64,000 nucleotides of DNA, from NCBI GenBank assembly GCA_964500205.1, contig CAZCNS010000002.1, positions 391,718 to 455,717 on the forward strand, read 5' to 3'. Positions 56,901-64,000 of the stretch are shown here, one piece after another. The position numbers and the translations under genes are program-made. The notes beneath the pieces are model-generated. The model made no database searches, was not told the DNA's origin, and saw only the letters and a program-made list of their open reading frames with translations. This DNA is from UBA10329 sp964500205. GTDB lineage: Bacteria > Bacteroidota > Bacteroidia > UBA10329. Numbering within the stretch: the stretch's first letter is position 1; every line of letters starts with the position of its first letter.

Positions 56901-58228
56901 CAGCTTGCGAGTCCGCCCGTGATGGTGGCGGAGAGAGGCGGTGGTGCGGTAAGCGTCCTGGTGCGGGTGCGTTCCACGTTGTTCTGGTCGGTAACGGTGA
57001 CGGAGTAGGTGCCCGCACCCAGCCCCGTCAGCTCGGCCACGGTGTCACCCGTGTTCCAGAGGAACGAATAGGGCGGCATCCCGCCCACGGCCACGGCCTC
57101 GATGCTGCCGTCCTCCGCCCCCGCATGGCTCACATGGTGCCCGCCCGCATACTGATGGGCGATGAGGAACACCCCGAGCTGCTGCTCGAAGGCCATGCCG
57201 CGCGGGATCTCCATGGTGTCGCTCTGCCACAGGCATCCGTTGGCATCGGTGGCGGTGACCCAGTAGGTGCTGTCCGCGTGCATGCCCTCCAGCAGCATGG
57301 CCGTATGGCCTGTGCTCCACAGTACGGAGTAGGGTGTGGTGCCACCAGTGAGGTGAAGTTGCACGGTGGCATCGTTGCAGGTGTCGCAGCTGAAGGGCGT
57401 GCCATTGGCCTGCGGCAGGTAGTTCATGATGGCGGAGAATGGCGCGGGGCCCTCCACGGTGATGCTGTCCGTGGCGTGGCAGTTGCTGTGGTCCGTCACC
57501 TGCACGTGGAACATGCCCCACTGGCCCTGCATCTTGCGTTTCACCTGCTGGGTGAACGCGCCTGAGTCCCAGTGGTAGGCGTAGGGAGGGGTGCCGCCCG
57601 ATGCGGAGACCGATAGCGTGACGGTGTCGGCCGGGCAGAGCGGGTCGCCATTGTGCGACATGGTGAGGGCCATGGGCGCGGGGGAGGCGACCGATACGCT
57701 ATCCGTCACCATCGCCCCGCAGGATGAGGTCACCGTCACAGCATACGTCCCCGCCCCGAGACCTGTGGCCTGCAAGGTGCTGTCGCCCGTTGACCATCCT
57801 ATGCTATATGGTGCGATGCCCCCGCTCACCGATACGGAAGCGCTTCCGTTGGTCACGTCATGGCAAGATGCGGGCACTGATGAGAGCGAGAGCTGGAGCA
57901 GCGGGGGCTGGGCGAGTGTCACCGAGGCACTGTCCTGCGCGCCCGTGCTGTCGGTCACAACGACCTGATACCATCCTGCCGTAAGCCCGGAGATGCCGGC
58001 CGTGGTGTCGCCCGTGCTCCACAGGTAGGTGTAGGGCGGGATGCCGTCCAGCATCGTCAGGCCGATGCTGCCGTCCGATGCACCATGAGTGCTGATGTGA
58101 TACGCCCCGTCATGGTAGGTCTGCGGCTGCAACGGGATGGACAGCTGGGCCGATGCGGTTGCCGGGGCGAGGATGCCGAGACAGCAGGCGGCAACGAAGT
58201 GCCAAGCGCGGGTAAGGGTTGTTCTCAT
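53939..58228 (-). CDS. SprB-repeat protein with tail-fibre-like C-terminus
   Basis: 1429 residues. Signal peptide ending ATASAQ (residue 28). Residues 30 to about 1050 hold eleven clear SprB repeats (GGxPPYxYxWSxGD...GxGxYxVTVTD) plus one degenerate one, arranged as three super-repeats of four units, period about 324 residues. The C-terminal 350 residues resemble tail-fibre or surface-fibre ends: NVGIGVEQPQSKLHVAGHA, GKGLSLGTAG, KVGIGVGIDHTFGEGKLEVNGTI, then a hydrophilic stalk and a C-terminal coiled coil (LQMQKIEELTRYVLELEQRL). There is no T9SS tail, unusual for an SprB-repeat protein. A 9-bp minisatellite lies just upstream. It heads a five-gene coupled operon. Confidence 0.85.
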   Translation of the reverse strand: MRTTLTRAWHFVAACCLGILAPATASAQLSIPLQPQTYHDGAYHISTHGASDGSIGLTMLDGIPPYTYLWSTGDTTAGISGLTAGWYQVVVTDSTGAQDSASVTLAQPPLLQLSLSSVPASCHDVTNGSASVSVSGGIAPYSIGWSTGDSTLQATGLGAGTYAVTVTSSCGAMVTDSVSVASPAPMALTMSHNGDPLCPADTVTLSVSASGGTPPYAYHWDSGAFTQQVKRKMQGQWGMFHVQVTDHSNCHATDSITVEGPAPFSAIMNYLPQANGTPFSCDTCNDATVQLHLTGGTTPYSVLWSTGHTAMLLEGMHADSTYWVTATDANGCLWQSDTMEIPRGMAFEQQLGVFLIAHQYAGGHHVSHAGAEDGSIEAVAVGGMPPYSFLWNTGDTVAELTGLGAGTYSVTVTDQNNVERTRTRTLTAPPPLSATITGGLASCMAGGGQLNAHPNGGTPPYQYAWSRNDSLYDVAFNQSYLAITEAGIYTVHVTDANADTVSAQLEVMTVPPLATTLTVQDIGQGYHAVCFEDSVQLMLTVEGGTEPYSYLWEHGSFKKQPKVTSGGWKHVRVTDAHGCTADDSIFVNMPEEVDILDMMPHVYENGKFFSCDTCSDGKIHLAGIEGGVPPYGILWSDGSTGDSLVGIAIDTLISITITDALGCVFHEEGSLPWEWVEEMSVTDSRSHYPGGYNVSCHDCTDGFIELYVDGGMPPYSFTWADGDSAQIRNGLGAGSYTVTVTDVEGSTAEYQVELLGPQGMSAHISSHAGSCHGMVQGSLHASVTGGTPPYYYSWSHDGQQLGDQWHELWVGQAGIYTLTVTDANGTSAQDSVEVGMGPQLSAWATAPEKYGSAHAGCTVADGTIELHISGGVPPYNININGSRDDGMTHVVANSVSSGWNQGQYYHWMQTYDGLVMLDSMAAGRYGININDATGCYAYARAELYSPRGFRLSTTATEHPNGHFVSCDTCADASLSATATGAHGAVEFIWLEMPEEYAPIKLRGASLFMNDMEDEVSDPWFFDEDAAEMVVATGAQAQGLRPEVMHVLGARDELGCLSQKMFTLERPAPAAPPAPPAWGLHGNDSGGNALEGDGMPWFGTADSTDVVMKANGVPQLRLGADGVTSVEGQLRLGGLEEAAFDTTGPQLKLMVSGDDGIVSKYDFTYFWADMSRNRGDCFTAFPPPLQVTGQWFSGLNRLYTCPMVNVGIGVEQPQSKLHVAGHARSETLSVNTASVAARLTVKGGSSQSGLALEVQTTQGNPSLQVFNNGMVQVRNGPWGTDAHATINLGDENHYIRSSFGKGLSLGTAGADDALVIEEGSGKVGIGVGIDHTFGEGKLEVNGTIRSHRLVTELANWPDYVFSENYALMPFAELRKYIEEHGHLPDIPSAVELEQTGLDHGELIRLQMQKIEELTRYVLELEQRLNEKCGK

Positions 58229-58245
58229 GGTGTATGAGGTTTACT

Positions 58246-58335
58246 GGGTTGACAGGGTTGATGGAGTCGATGGAGTTGACAGGGTTGATAGGGTTGATAG
58301 GGTTGATGGAGTTGACAGGGTTGATGGAGTTGATG
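58246..58335. repeat. 9-bp minisatellite, ten units
   Basis: Ten tandem 9-mers of the form GGGTTGAYR / GAGTYGAYR, starting 18 nt upstream of the fibre gene's ATG on the minus strand. It lies in the leader or promoter region. The 9-bp unit would keep any reading frame, so copy-number change would alter spacing, not frame. Confidence 0.9.
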
Positions 58336-58429
58336 TGTGTCTGAGGGTGAAGAGTCAGGTTGTCGGCACAAACCACTGAAATCGGTTTTATACCGCAGAG
58401 CCAACTTTTGGGCATTCGTTCCCTTGTGA

Positions 58430-59229
58430 GATGACCATTAAGTCATTTACGTGCTTGTTAGAAAATTGTATTACAAATACTTACAATAAAGGTTGGCCAC
58501 CGTTCCGTTCCAAAGTGAAGGTGAATTCCCGCAGTGAACTATTTTCTGCCGCGCCTCTCTCAAAAGCCCTCCATTGCCTAAGATACAGCACCTATGTATC
58601 TGGTAATCAGATGAAAAAGGGAGGGTAGGGTCTGAAAGTGGAAGTTTTTCCTCATGTGCCACCGAAGCGTGAGCGGGGAAGGCCACAACGGGCTCAGATG
58701 CTTGTGCGAGGTAGGACAGCCCGGTGGCGGGAGTTCCGCCAAGGGTCTTGAAAGGGCATATCTGCACGCGACTCGCCATGAGACACAGGTCATTTAATGA
58801 TTCCAGCGGGCCGGGGCGATGCAGTCCTTTCGGATCACAAAGTGGCGAACTCCCCGTTACCTGCCGGAATCGACCTCAGGGCCAGGGCCCTGAACATCCG
58901 TTGTTGTTGCCAAAGGAAGACAAACTTCTGCAATAAGGAATTTCCTTGACGTTAATTTTCCGTGAACACGAAAAAAAACGTACTAAGTAAGCCGTACCAC
59001 ACACTCGTTATCAACCAAAAGATGTCATTCACCTGCTCTCTGGCCTCGAATATGGGAAAAGCCGATGGCTGGGCGGAGGTCCTCATCCAAATGTTGCGGT
59101 TCAAGATGCGTGATCTGATGACCTTGAATCCTGCACAAGCCCGTTCTGACGATATTTGTCCATTGAAACCACCCATTGTGGCACAACCCTGCATCGAGAA
59201 GCCCCCTCCAACTATTCATTACTGAGAAC
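58430..59229. other. 800-bp gap with a GC-rich, inverted-repeat-rich segment
   Basis: No gene is supported here. About 58640-58910 is GC-rich and full of inverted repeats. One long-range stem pairs GATTCCaGCGGG (from about 58799) with CCTGCcGGAATC (to about 58872). There is also a TGGCGG/CCGCCA hairpin near 58733 and a TCAGGGCC/GGCCCTGA hairpin near 58875. It could encode a structured RNA of either polarity. I checked for tRNA, tmRNA, SRP RNA and RNase P signatures and did not find them. Confidence 0.35.
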
Positions 59230-62200
59230 ATGAGCACACCACTATTATTGCGCGTTTGTCTGTCGGCCTTGATGCTGGTGGGCATCACTGAATCATCAAC
59301 CGCACAGCGCAGGTCCACTGCGTCTGAAAGCAGCGCCACCGACCCCAGGGAGGTGGTCGCGGCCCTTTACAACGGTGGGCTGCTCACGGGTCTGAACCCA
59401 GAGAAGGAGGTTGTAGAACTGCGCTCGGAGACCACCAAGCATTTCAGGAACGAGGACGGCACGATGACGGCCATCGTTGGTTCCGGGCCATTGCATTACC
59501 AGAAAGATGGTGAATGGCACACCGTGCTCTCACACATCTTCCCCAACAATAGCGGTGAAATGCCTACCTACCGTTATGCGGCCACATACAACCGTCACCT
59601 GATGTATTTCCCCGAACGGCCGGGACTTCCCATCGTCACCAAGAAAGACGGGCTTGTGCTGGAGGAATGGGGTAACCCTGCCCTTGTGTGGCTCGATGCG
59701 CAGGGCAATGTGCTATCTGAGATGACCGCCAACCCGGCTGCCACTGCGAGCGTGACTGAGGGTGACATCGTTTACCCTGACATATTCCCGGGCATTGACG
59801 CGGTGATGTTCAACCGTACCCATTCCAAGAAACTGAACTATGTGCTGAAAAATGCAGGGGCATTGGCCAATGCGCCAGCGGGTGCGGTCTATCTGTCCTT
59901 CCGTGAGACCGTGCGTACAGAGGACGGCCTCACTGTGACCCAAGACCATGCGGCAGATACACGTTTCTCGAAGATAAGGTCGGGACATGTGCAAGGCGAT
60001 GTTCTTTTCACGGACAGCCGGGGTGAGGCGGTGTTCAAAGTTCATGCGCCTGTTTTCCATGACATCGTGAAAGGCGGTGAATGCACCGACCCGGGCTTTG
60101 ACACCACGGCATTGAATGATGATGCATATATCGAAGGCGCCTTTCTGGTGAAGGATCAAGGAAACGGTAAGCTGCACGTGAACCTTCTGGTGCCGATGGA
60201 TTGGGCAACGGCAGCACACAGGAGGTATCCGCTGACCATAGACCCTATCACCAACTTCTACCCTGTGGCGGCCATCACGAATGTGCAATGGCCCACTTTC
60301 ACGGTTTTCCGCGGTGGTAACTCGGGCGGATACGGCTGCAACACGGGACAATATGCGGGCCGTCAGTATCCAGCCAGCGACATCTCCTACGGATGGGTGG
60401 ACACCACGTGGCCAGTGAGCAACCCATACCTCTACGGCTATGCGACCTTCGACATCTCCGCGATACCCAACAATGCCTGTATCCTCTCTGCCGACTACAA
60501 CTGGTACCGCTATGGGGGCAGGACCTGTGGCGATGCCATCCGTCTGAAGTTCGGAATGGTGGCGGGCAATGCAGACCTCTCGCTACCGACCACCTGCGAC
60601 CCTCTGGGCAATGCCATTCTCAACAATAACGCGTACTACAATGGCACGAACAAGAATGGCTCTGGTTGGCAGAATCAAGCAGGTAATACCAATGACGTGG
60701 TCAATGCGCTGCCATCGAACCGTATCACCATGGGGTGGGCCTACAACGGTGGGGATGACTGCTGCACCTTCGCGTGTGGTGGCAATGACGGTGCCTACCA
60801 CAATGTTTACGGCTTTGAACAGCCGACCTTGAAACCGTATGTACGCATCAACTATGAAACCCCATCGGTCGCACCGTTGAGCATCAACTCAAGTCAACCA
60901 TCGGCCTGCATCGGACAGAATACCACGCTGGCCATCGCTGGTGGCACGCTCGGCTCCGGTGCGACTTGGAGATGGTATGCCGGGAGCTGCGGGGGTACGC
61001 TTGTCGGAACGGGCCCCTCAATCACCGTATCTCCCAATGCGACCACAAACTACTTCGTGCGCGCTGAGGGCGGCTGTGGCAACACGTCATGTGTCTCCAT
61101 CACCCTGTTCGTGAATGAGGTGCCCGGACTTACCGCAAACCCGACCTCTCAGACCATTTGCACGGGCACGCCTGTGAACATCAACCTGTCATCCAACCTG
61201 TCCGGGACGGCATTCAGCTGGACTGCGGCAGCCACAGGGCCGGTGACAGGTCAAGGAGCAGGCAATGGCAACCAGATAGGGCAGTTGCTCACGAACTTCG
61301 GCACAGTGAGCGGTACAGTCACCTACACTGTGACCGCTACGAAGGACGGATGCAGCTCTGCCCCCATTTCAATCCCTGTCACAGTCAACCCAGTTCCGTC
61401 AGGCAGCGCTACGGTGGTGACCAACCCCATCTGTGGAGGCAATCCGACCAATATCACTCTGAACTCCAACCAGCCTGGCACAGTATTCAACTGGATGGCC
61501 ACGGGGTCGTCTGACCTCAGTGGATTCGGACCCGGATCGGGCACCTCCATCAATCAGGTGATCGAGAACACAGGTACTTTCTCTCAAGTGGTCACTTACA
61601 CCATCACACCGGTATTGGGAACCTGCACCGGTGCGTCCTTTCAAACCTTCCAAAGTGTTCTTCCGGCCCCTACGGTGAATATCTCGACCACCACCCCATC
61701 TTTCTGTAGCGGTGGCAATGCTTTCGTGAACATATCACCGAGTTCAGGCACTGTGAGCTGGACTGCGACCGGAAGCCCGAACGCCACAGGTTTCACCGCA
61801 AGTGGCTCAGGAACATCTATCATCCAGACGCTGTCCACCTCTGATGCTGCCCCTGCCACAGTGACCTACACTGCCACTGCGAGCGATGGCGGATGTACCG
61901 GATCACCTGCGTCCACATTTGTCACCGTACTGCCCCCACCTACCGGAGGCATAACAGGCACAACCGCCATCTGCAGCGGAGAACCCGCCACCCTGACCTT
62001 CGACCTCCCATCGGGAACAGGACCTTACAATGTGGTTTACAATCCCGGAAACCAATCGCTCTTCGGTATTGAGGACGGGCACACCGTGACTGTATGGCCC
62101 TCATCCAACACAACCTATTCGCTGGTGAGCATCACCGATGCCAACGGATGCGTCCGTAACAGTGGTTTCAGCAGTGCGGCCACAGTGACCATCGGTCTGC

Positions 62201-64000
62201 CCCCGAACGGGACAGCAAACCCAGGCAGTGTATCGTTTTGCTCCGGTGGCACTACTTCCATCAATCTGAGCGGTGACCAACCCGGCACCACATTCACTTG
62301 GACTGCCAGTGCTGGCAGCGGATCACCATCCGGATTTTCCAATGGGAGCGGTAATTCCATCTCACAGACACTTACAAACCCTGGGCCTGGTACTGCCTCG
62401 GTGATGTATCTGGTGACCCCTGCACTGGGAACATGCACCGGGTCTCCATTTCCAGTGATGGCAACGGTGCGGCCCATTCCCACCCTGACCCCCAATGCGA
62501 CAGAACAGACCATCTGCTCCGGTCAGCAGACGAACATCACTTTCACACCAAATCCTCCGACCGCTACTTCGGCATGGACGGTATCGGTCGACCCTGGAAT
62601 CGGGAACCATGCACCGGGCAATGGAGTCGCTATCCAACAGACGCTTACTAATACATCACTTTCTGAAGGGATTGCAACCTATACGGTGACCCCCGTATGG
62701 GGAACTGGTGTGAACCAGTGTCTCGGAGAACCTTTCGATATTCCAGTGACGGTGAATGTCATCCCCACCATCACCACAACACCATCCGCGCAGGTCATCT
62801 GCACCGGGGCGGAAGCAAACATCGGCCTCTCCTCCCCTGTCACAGGAACAAGTTTCACTTGGAGTTCTTTCGCATCAGGCGGTGCTACGGGGCATTCGGG
62901 AGGTTCGGGCAACACCATTTCCCAGACCCTGACCAATGATGCCACAACGGTGGGAACCGTTACCTACACCATCAATGCCTCTGTGACGGGCTGCACAGCC
63001 TCCTCTGTAAATGCCACGGTCACCGTGAACCCAAGGCCGAATGCTACGCTCAGTGGGATTTCGCCCATCTGTTTCGGGGAAGGAACGGACATCACCCTGA
63101 ACGCCAATCCGGGTGTCGGACCGTTTGACATCACCTTGACTGACGGCACGGACACTTATGATTTCGCGGCCGTTGCCAACGGAGGCAGTGTGCCTATGCA
63201 GCCTGATGCCACAACCACCTACAGTCTTGTCTCCCTCTCTGACAATTCCACAGGTTGCGAACGCACATCGGGTTTCAGCGGTTCCACGACCGTGACCGTG
63301 CACCCACTGCCAGTGGTCAGTATGGATGGGATTGCCTCCTCGTACTGCGAATCTGATGCTGATGCTGTTGTCTCCGGCAATCAGGGTAGTGCAGGAAACT
63401 TCTCGGGATGGAGTGGACTTGTAGCCAACTCTGATGGCACGGTCACATTCTCCCCATCCCAAGCTGGTCCCGGTGGGCCTTACAACGTGTCGTACACCTA
63501 CACGGACGGCAATGGATGCACCGATGTAGCATCAGTAGATGTAACCGTGGATGCCCAGCCTACTGCCAATGGCGGGTCTGATACGTTCGTATGCGATGCG
63601 CTGACCCACACTTTGAACGCCACTTCTTCGGCCTTCTTCGGGGGATGGACTGCCACGGGCCCGGGCACACCTGCGTTCAGTGATGTGCTGAGTGCAGCAT
63701 CTTCCGTGGATGTCTCTGAGGCAGGTGTTTATGAGTTCAATTGGATTGTGGTGAATGGCGACTGTTCGGCATCGGATGCAGTGGAGGTGACTTTTGCAGA
63801 ACCAGAAGCAGAGCCGACAACAGCTTGCTATGAAACCGCCATCTTCAACACCACGACCTGTGTTTGGGATGTGACGGGAACGCAGCCCGCTGAGCCGACA
63901 ACCGCGTGTTACGAGACCGCGACCTTCAACACCACAACCTGTGCTTGGGATGTGACGGGCGACCAACCAGCAGAACCGACAACGGCCTGCTACGAGACCG
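59230..64000 (+). CDS. Giant secreted repeat protein (3' end beyond window)
   Basis: The frame is open from the ATG at 59230 to the window edge, at least 1590 residues. Signal peptide ending ESSTAQ (about residue 24). Residues 30 to about 345 are an N-terminal domain of a kind seen at the start of large Bacteroidota surface proteins (GPLHYQKDGEWHTV, NPALVWLDAQGN, VYPDIFPGIDAVMF, RRYPLTIDPI), ending before FYPVAAITN. A beta domain with several Cys follows (CNTGQYAGRQYPAS, GGDDCCTFACGG). From about 550 on there are roughly ten PKD-like/Ig-like units (for example TICTGTPVNINLSS, ICSGQQTNITFTP, SFCSGGTTSINLSG). At the end come 27-residue repeats with CYETATFNTTTC. It is expected to end in a T9SS tail outside the window. 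Confidence 0.85.
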   Translation, partial: MSTPLLLRVCLSALMLVGITESSTAQRRSTASESSATDPREVVAALYNGGLLTGLNPEKEVVELRSETTKHFRNEDGTMTAIVGSGPLHYQKDGEWHTVLSHIFPNNSGEMPTYRYAATYNRHLMYFPERPGLPIVTKKDGLVLEEWGNPALVWLDAQGNVLSEMTANPAATASVTEGDIVYPDIFPGIDAVMFNRTHSKKLNYVLKNAGALANAPAGAVYLSFRETVRTEDGLTVTQDHAADTRFSKIRSGHVQGDVLFTDSRGEAVFKVHAPVFHDIVKGGECTDPGFDTTALNDDAYIEGAFLVKDQGNGKLHVNLLVPMDWATAAHRRYPLTIDPITNFYPVAAITNVQWPTFTVFRGGNSGGYGCNTGQYAGRQYPASDISYGWVDTTWPVSNPYLYGYATFDISAIPNNACILSADYNWYRYGGRTCGDAIRLKFGMVAGNADLSLPTTCDPLGNAILNNNAYYNGTNKNGSGWQNQAGNTNDVVNALPSNRITMGWAYNGGDDCCTFACGGNDGAYHNVYGFEQPTLKPYVRINYETPSVAPLSINSSQPSACIGQNTTLAIAGGTLGSGATWRWYAGSCGGTLVGTGPSITVSPNATTNYFVRAEGGCGNTSCVSITLFVNEVPGLTANPTSQTICTGTPVNINLSSNLSGTAFSWTAAATGPVTGQGAGNGNQIGQLLTNFGTVSGTVTYTVTATKDGCSSAPISIPVTVNPVPSGSATVVTNPICGGNPTNITLNSNQPGTVFNWMATGSSDLSGFGPGSGTSINQVIENTGTFSQVVTYTITPVLGTCTGASFQTFQSVLPAPTVNISTTTPSFCSGGNAFVNISPSSGTVSWTATGSPNATGFTASGSGTSIIQTLSTSDAAPATVTYTATASDGGCTGSPASTFVTVLPPPTGGITGTTAICSGEPATLTFDLPSGTGPYNVVYNPGNQSLFGIEDGHTVTVWPSSNTTYSLVSITDANGCVRNSGFSSAATVTIGLPPNGTANPGSVSFCSGGTTSINLSGDQPGTTFTWTASAGSGSPSGFSNGSGNSISQTLTNPGPGTASVMYLVTPALGTCTGSPFPVMATVRPIPTLTPNATEQTICSGQQTNITFTPNPPTATSAWTVSVDPGIGNHAPGNGVAIQQTLTNTSLSEGIATYTVTPVWGTGVNQCLGEPFDIPVTVNVIPTITTTPSAQVICTGAEANIGLSSPVTGTSFTWSSFASGGATGHSGGSGNTISQTLTNDATTVGTVTYTINASVTGCTASSVNATVTVNPRPNATLSGISPICFGEGTDITLNANPGVGPFDITLTDGTDTYDFAAVANGGSVPMQPDATTTYSLVSLSDNSTGCERTSGFSGSTTVTVHPLPVVSMDGIASSYCESDADAVVSGNQGSAGNFSGWSGLVANSDGTVTFSPSQAGPGGPYNVSYTYTDGNGCTDVASVDVTVDAQPTANGGSDTFVCDALTHTLNATSSAFFGGWTATGPGTPAFSDVLSAASSVDVSEAGVYEFNWIVVNGDCSASDAVEVTFAEPEAEPTTACYETAIFNTTTCVWDVTGTQPAEPTTACYETATFNTTTCAWDVTGDQPAEPTTACYET
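63811..64000 (+). repeat. 81-bp tandem repeat coding 27-residue Cys-containing units
   Basis: Units begin at 63811, 63892 and 63973, exactly 81 bp apart, coding EPTTACYETATFNTTTC then WDVTG and QPA. Two complete units and the start of a third are visible before the edge. The repeats probably continue. Confidence 0.9.

Noticed and set aside
55811..57565. 584-residue plus-strand frame antisense to the SprB/fibre gene
   Set aside because: Shadow of a repetitive GC-rich gene; composition rich in His, Arg, Ala and no domain.
58110..58415. Minus-strand frame translating the 9-bp repeat as Ile-Asn-Pro units
   Set aside because: It overlaps the start of the fibre gene in another frame and has no other support.
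58640..58910. RNase P RNA, tmRNA, SRP RNA or tRNA in the large gap
   Set aside because: None of the conserved core segments of these RNAs could be found on either strand.

Overview
The window looks like a chromosomal segment from a fairly GC-rich member of the Bacteroidota, most likely Flavobacteriales-like. The evidence is as follows. There are six type IX secretion (T9SS) C-terminal sorting domains, the gliding-motility lipoprotein GldH, a choice-of-anchor-L protein, SprB-type repeats and LytS/LytTR sensor-regulator pairs with two-component propellers. Several genes also carry Bacteroidota-type promoters (TTG, 19-20 nt, TAnnTTTG). No tRNA, rRNA, CRISPR array, transposase or phage integrase was seen.

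Layout. 1-1446 is the 3' part of recG. 1473-15096 is a signalling region: an SGNH-like membrane protein overlapping a propeller sensor kinase, a MntA/HepT (MNT/HEPN) pair, a LytTR regulator coupled to HepT, and a secreted LamG/T9SS protein. A second kinase/regulator pair on the minus strand and a second LamG/T9SS protein follow. 15199-30551 is mostly housekeeping: secA, a ClC channel, a T9SS protein, a PAP2 phosphatase, an unknown gene pair with its own promoter and terminator, a 50-residue small protein, a threonine aldolase, and the cluster PSP1 - gldH - class A PBP.

30701-43762 is one 4353-residue T9SS surface protein made almost entirely of repeats: 7 + 12 + 14 + 3 copies of three families. 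After it come a helical/carboxypeptidase-regulatory-like protein, a decayed coiled-coil heptad gene abutting an XRE-type regulator, and a long minus-strand surface/toxin locus (58228 down to about 45780). That locus has five overlapping genes: an SprB-repeat fibre-like protein, a choice-of-anchor-L T9SS protein, a lipoprotein, an orphan T9SS tail and a second lipoprotein. It continues with an RHS protein lacking its N-terminus and carrying a frameshift, an AT-rich candidate immunity gene and a lipoprotein fragment. Three copies of a dispersed repeat sit between the toxin-region genes. At the right edge a second giant secreted protein starts at 59230 and runs off the window.

How the genes may work together. 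The two sensor/regulator/LamG sets look like duplicated modules in which a propeller sensor at the membrane controls nearby surface proteins (inference). The minus-strand locus is the best candidate for an undescribed system: surface fibre and T9SS parts, translationally coupled, followed by an RHS toxin/immunity cassette in a repeat-bounded position. No assay or database search was possible. All family names rest on motifs visible in the translations.
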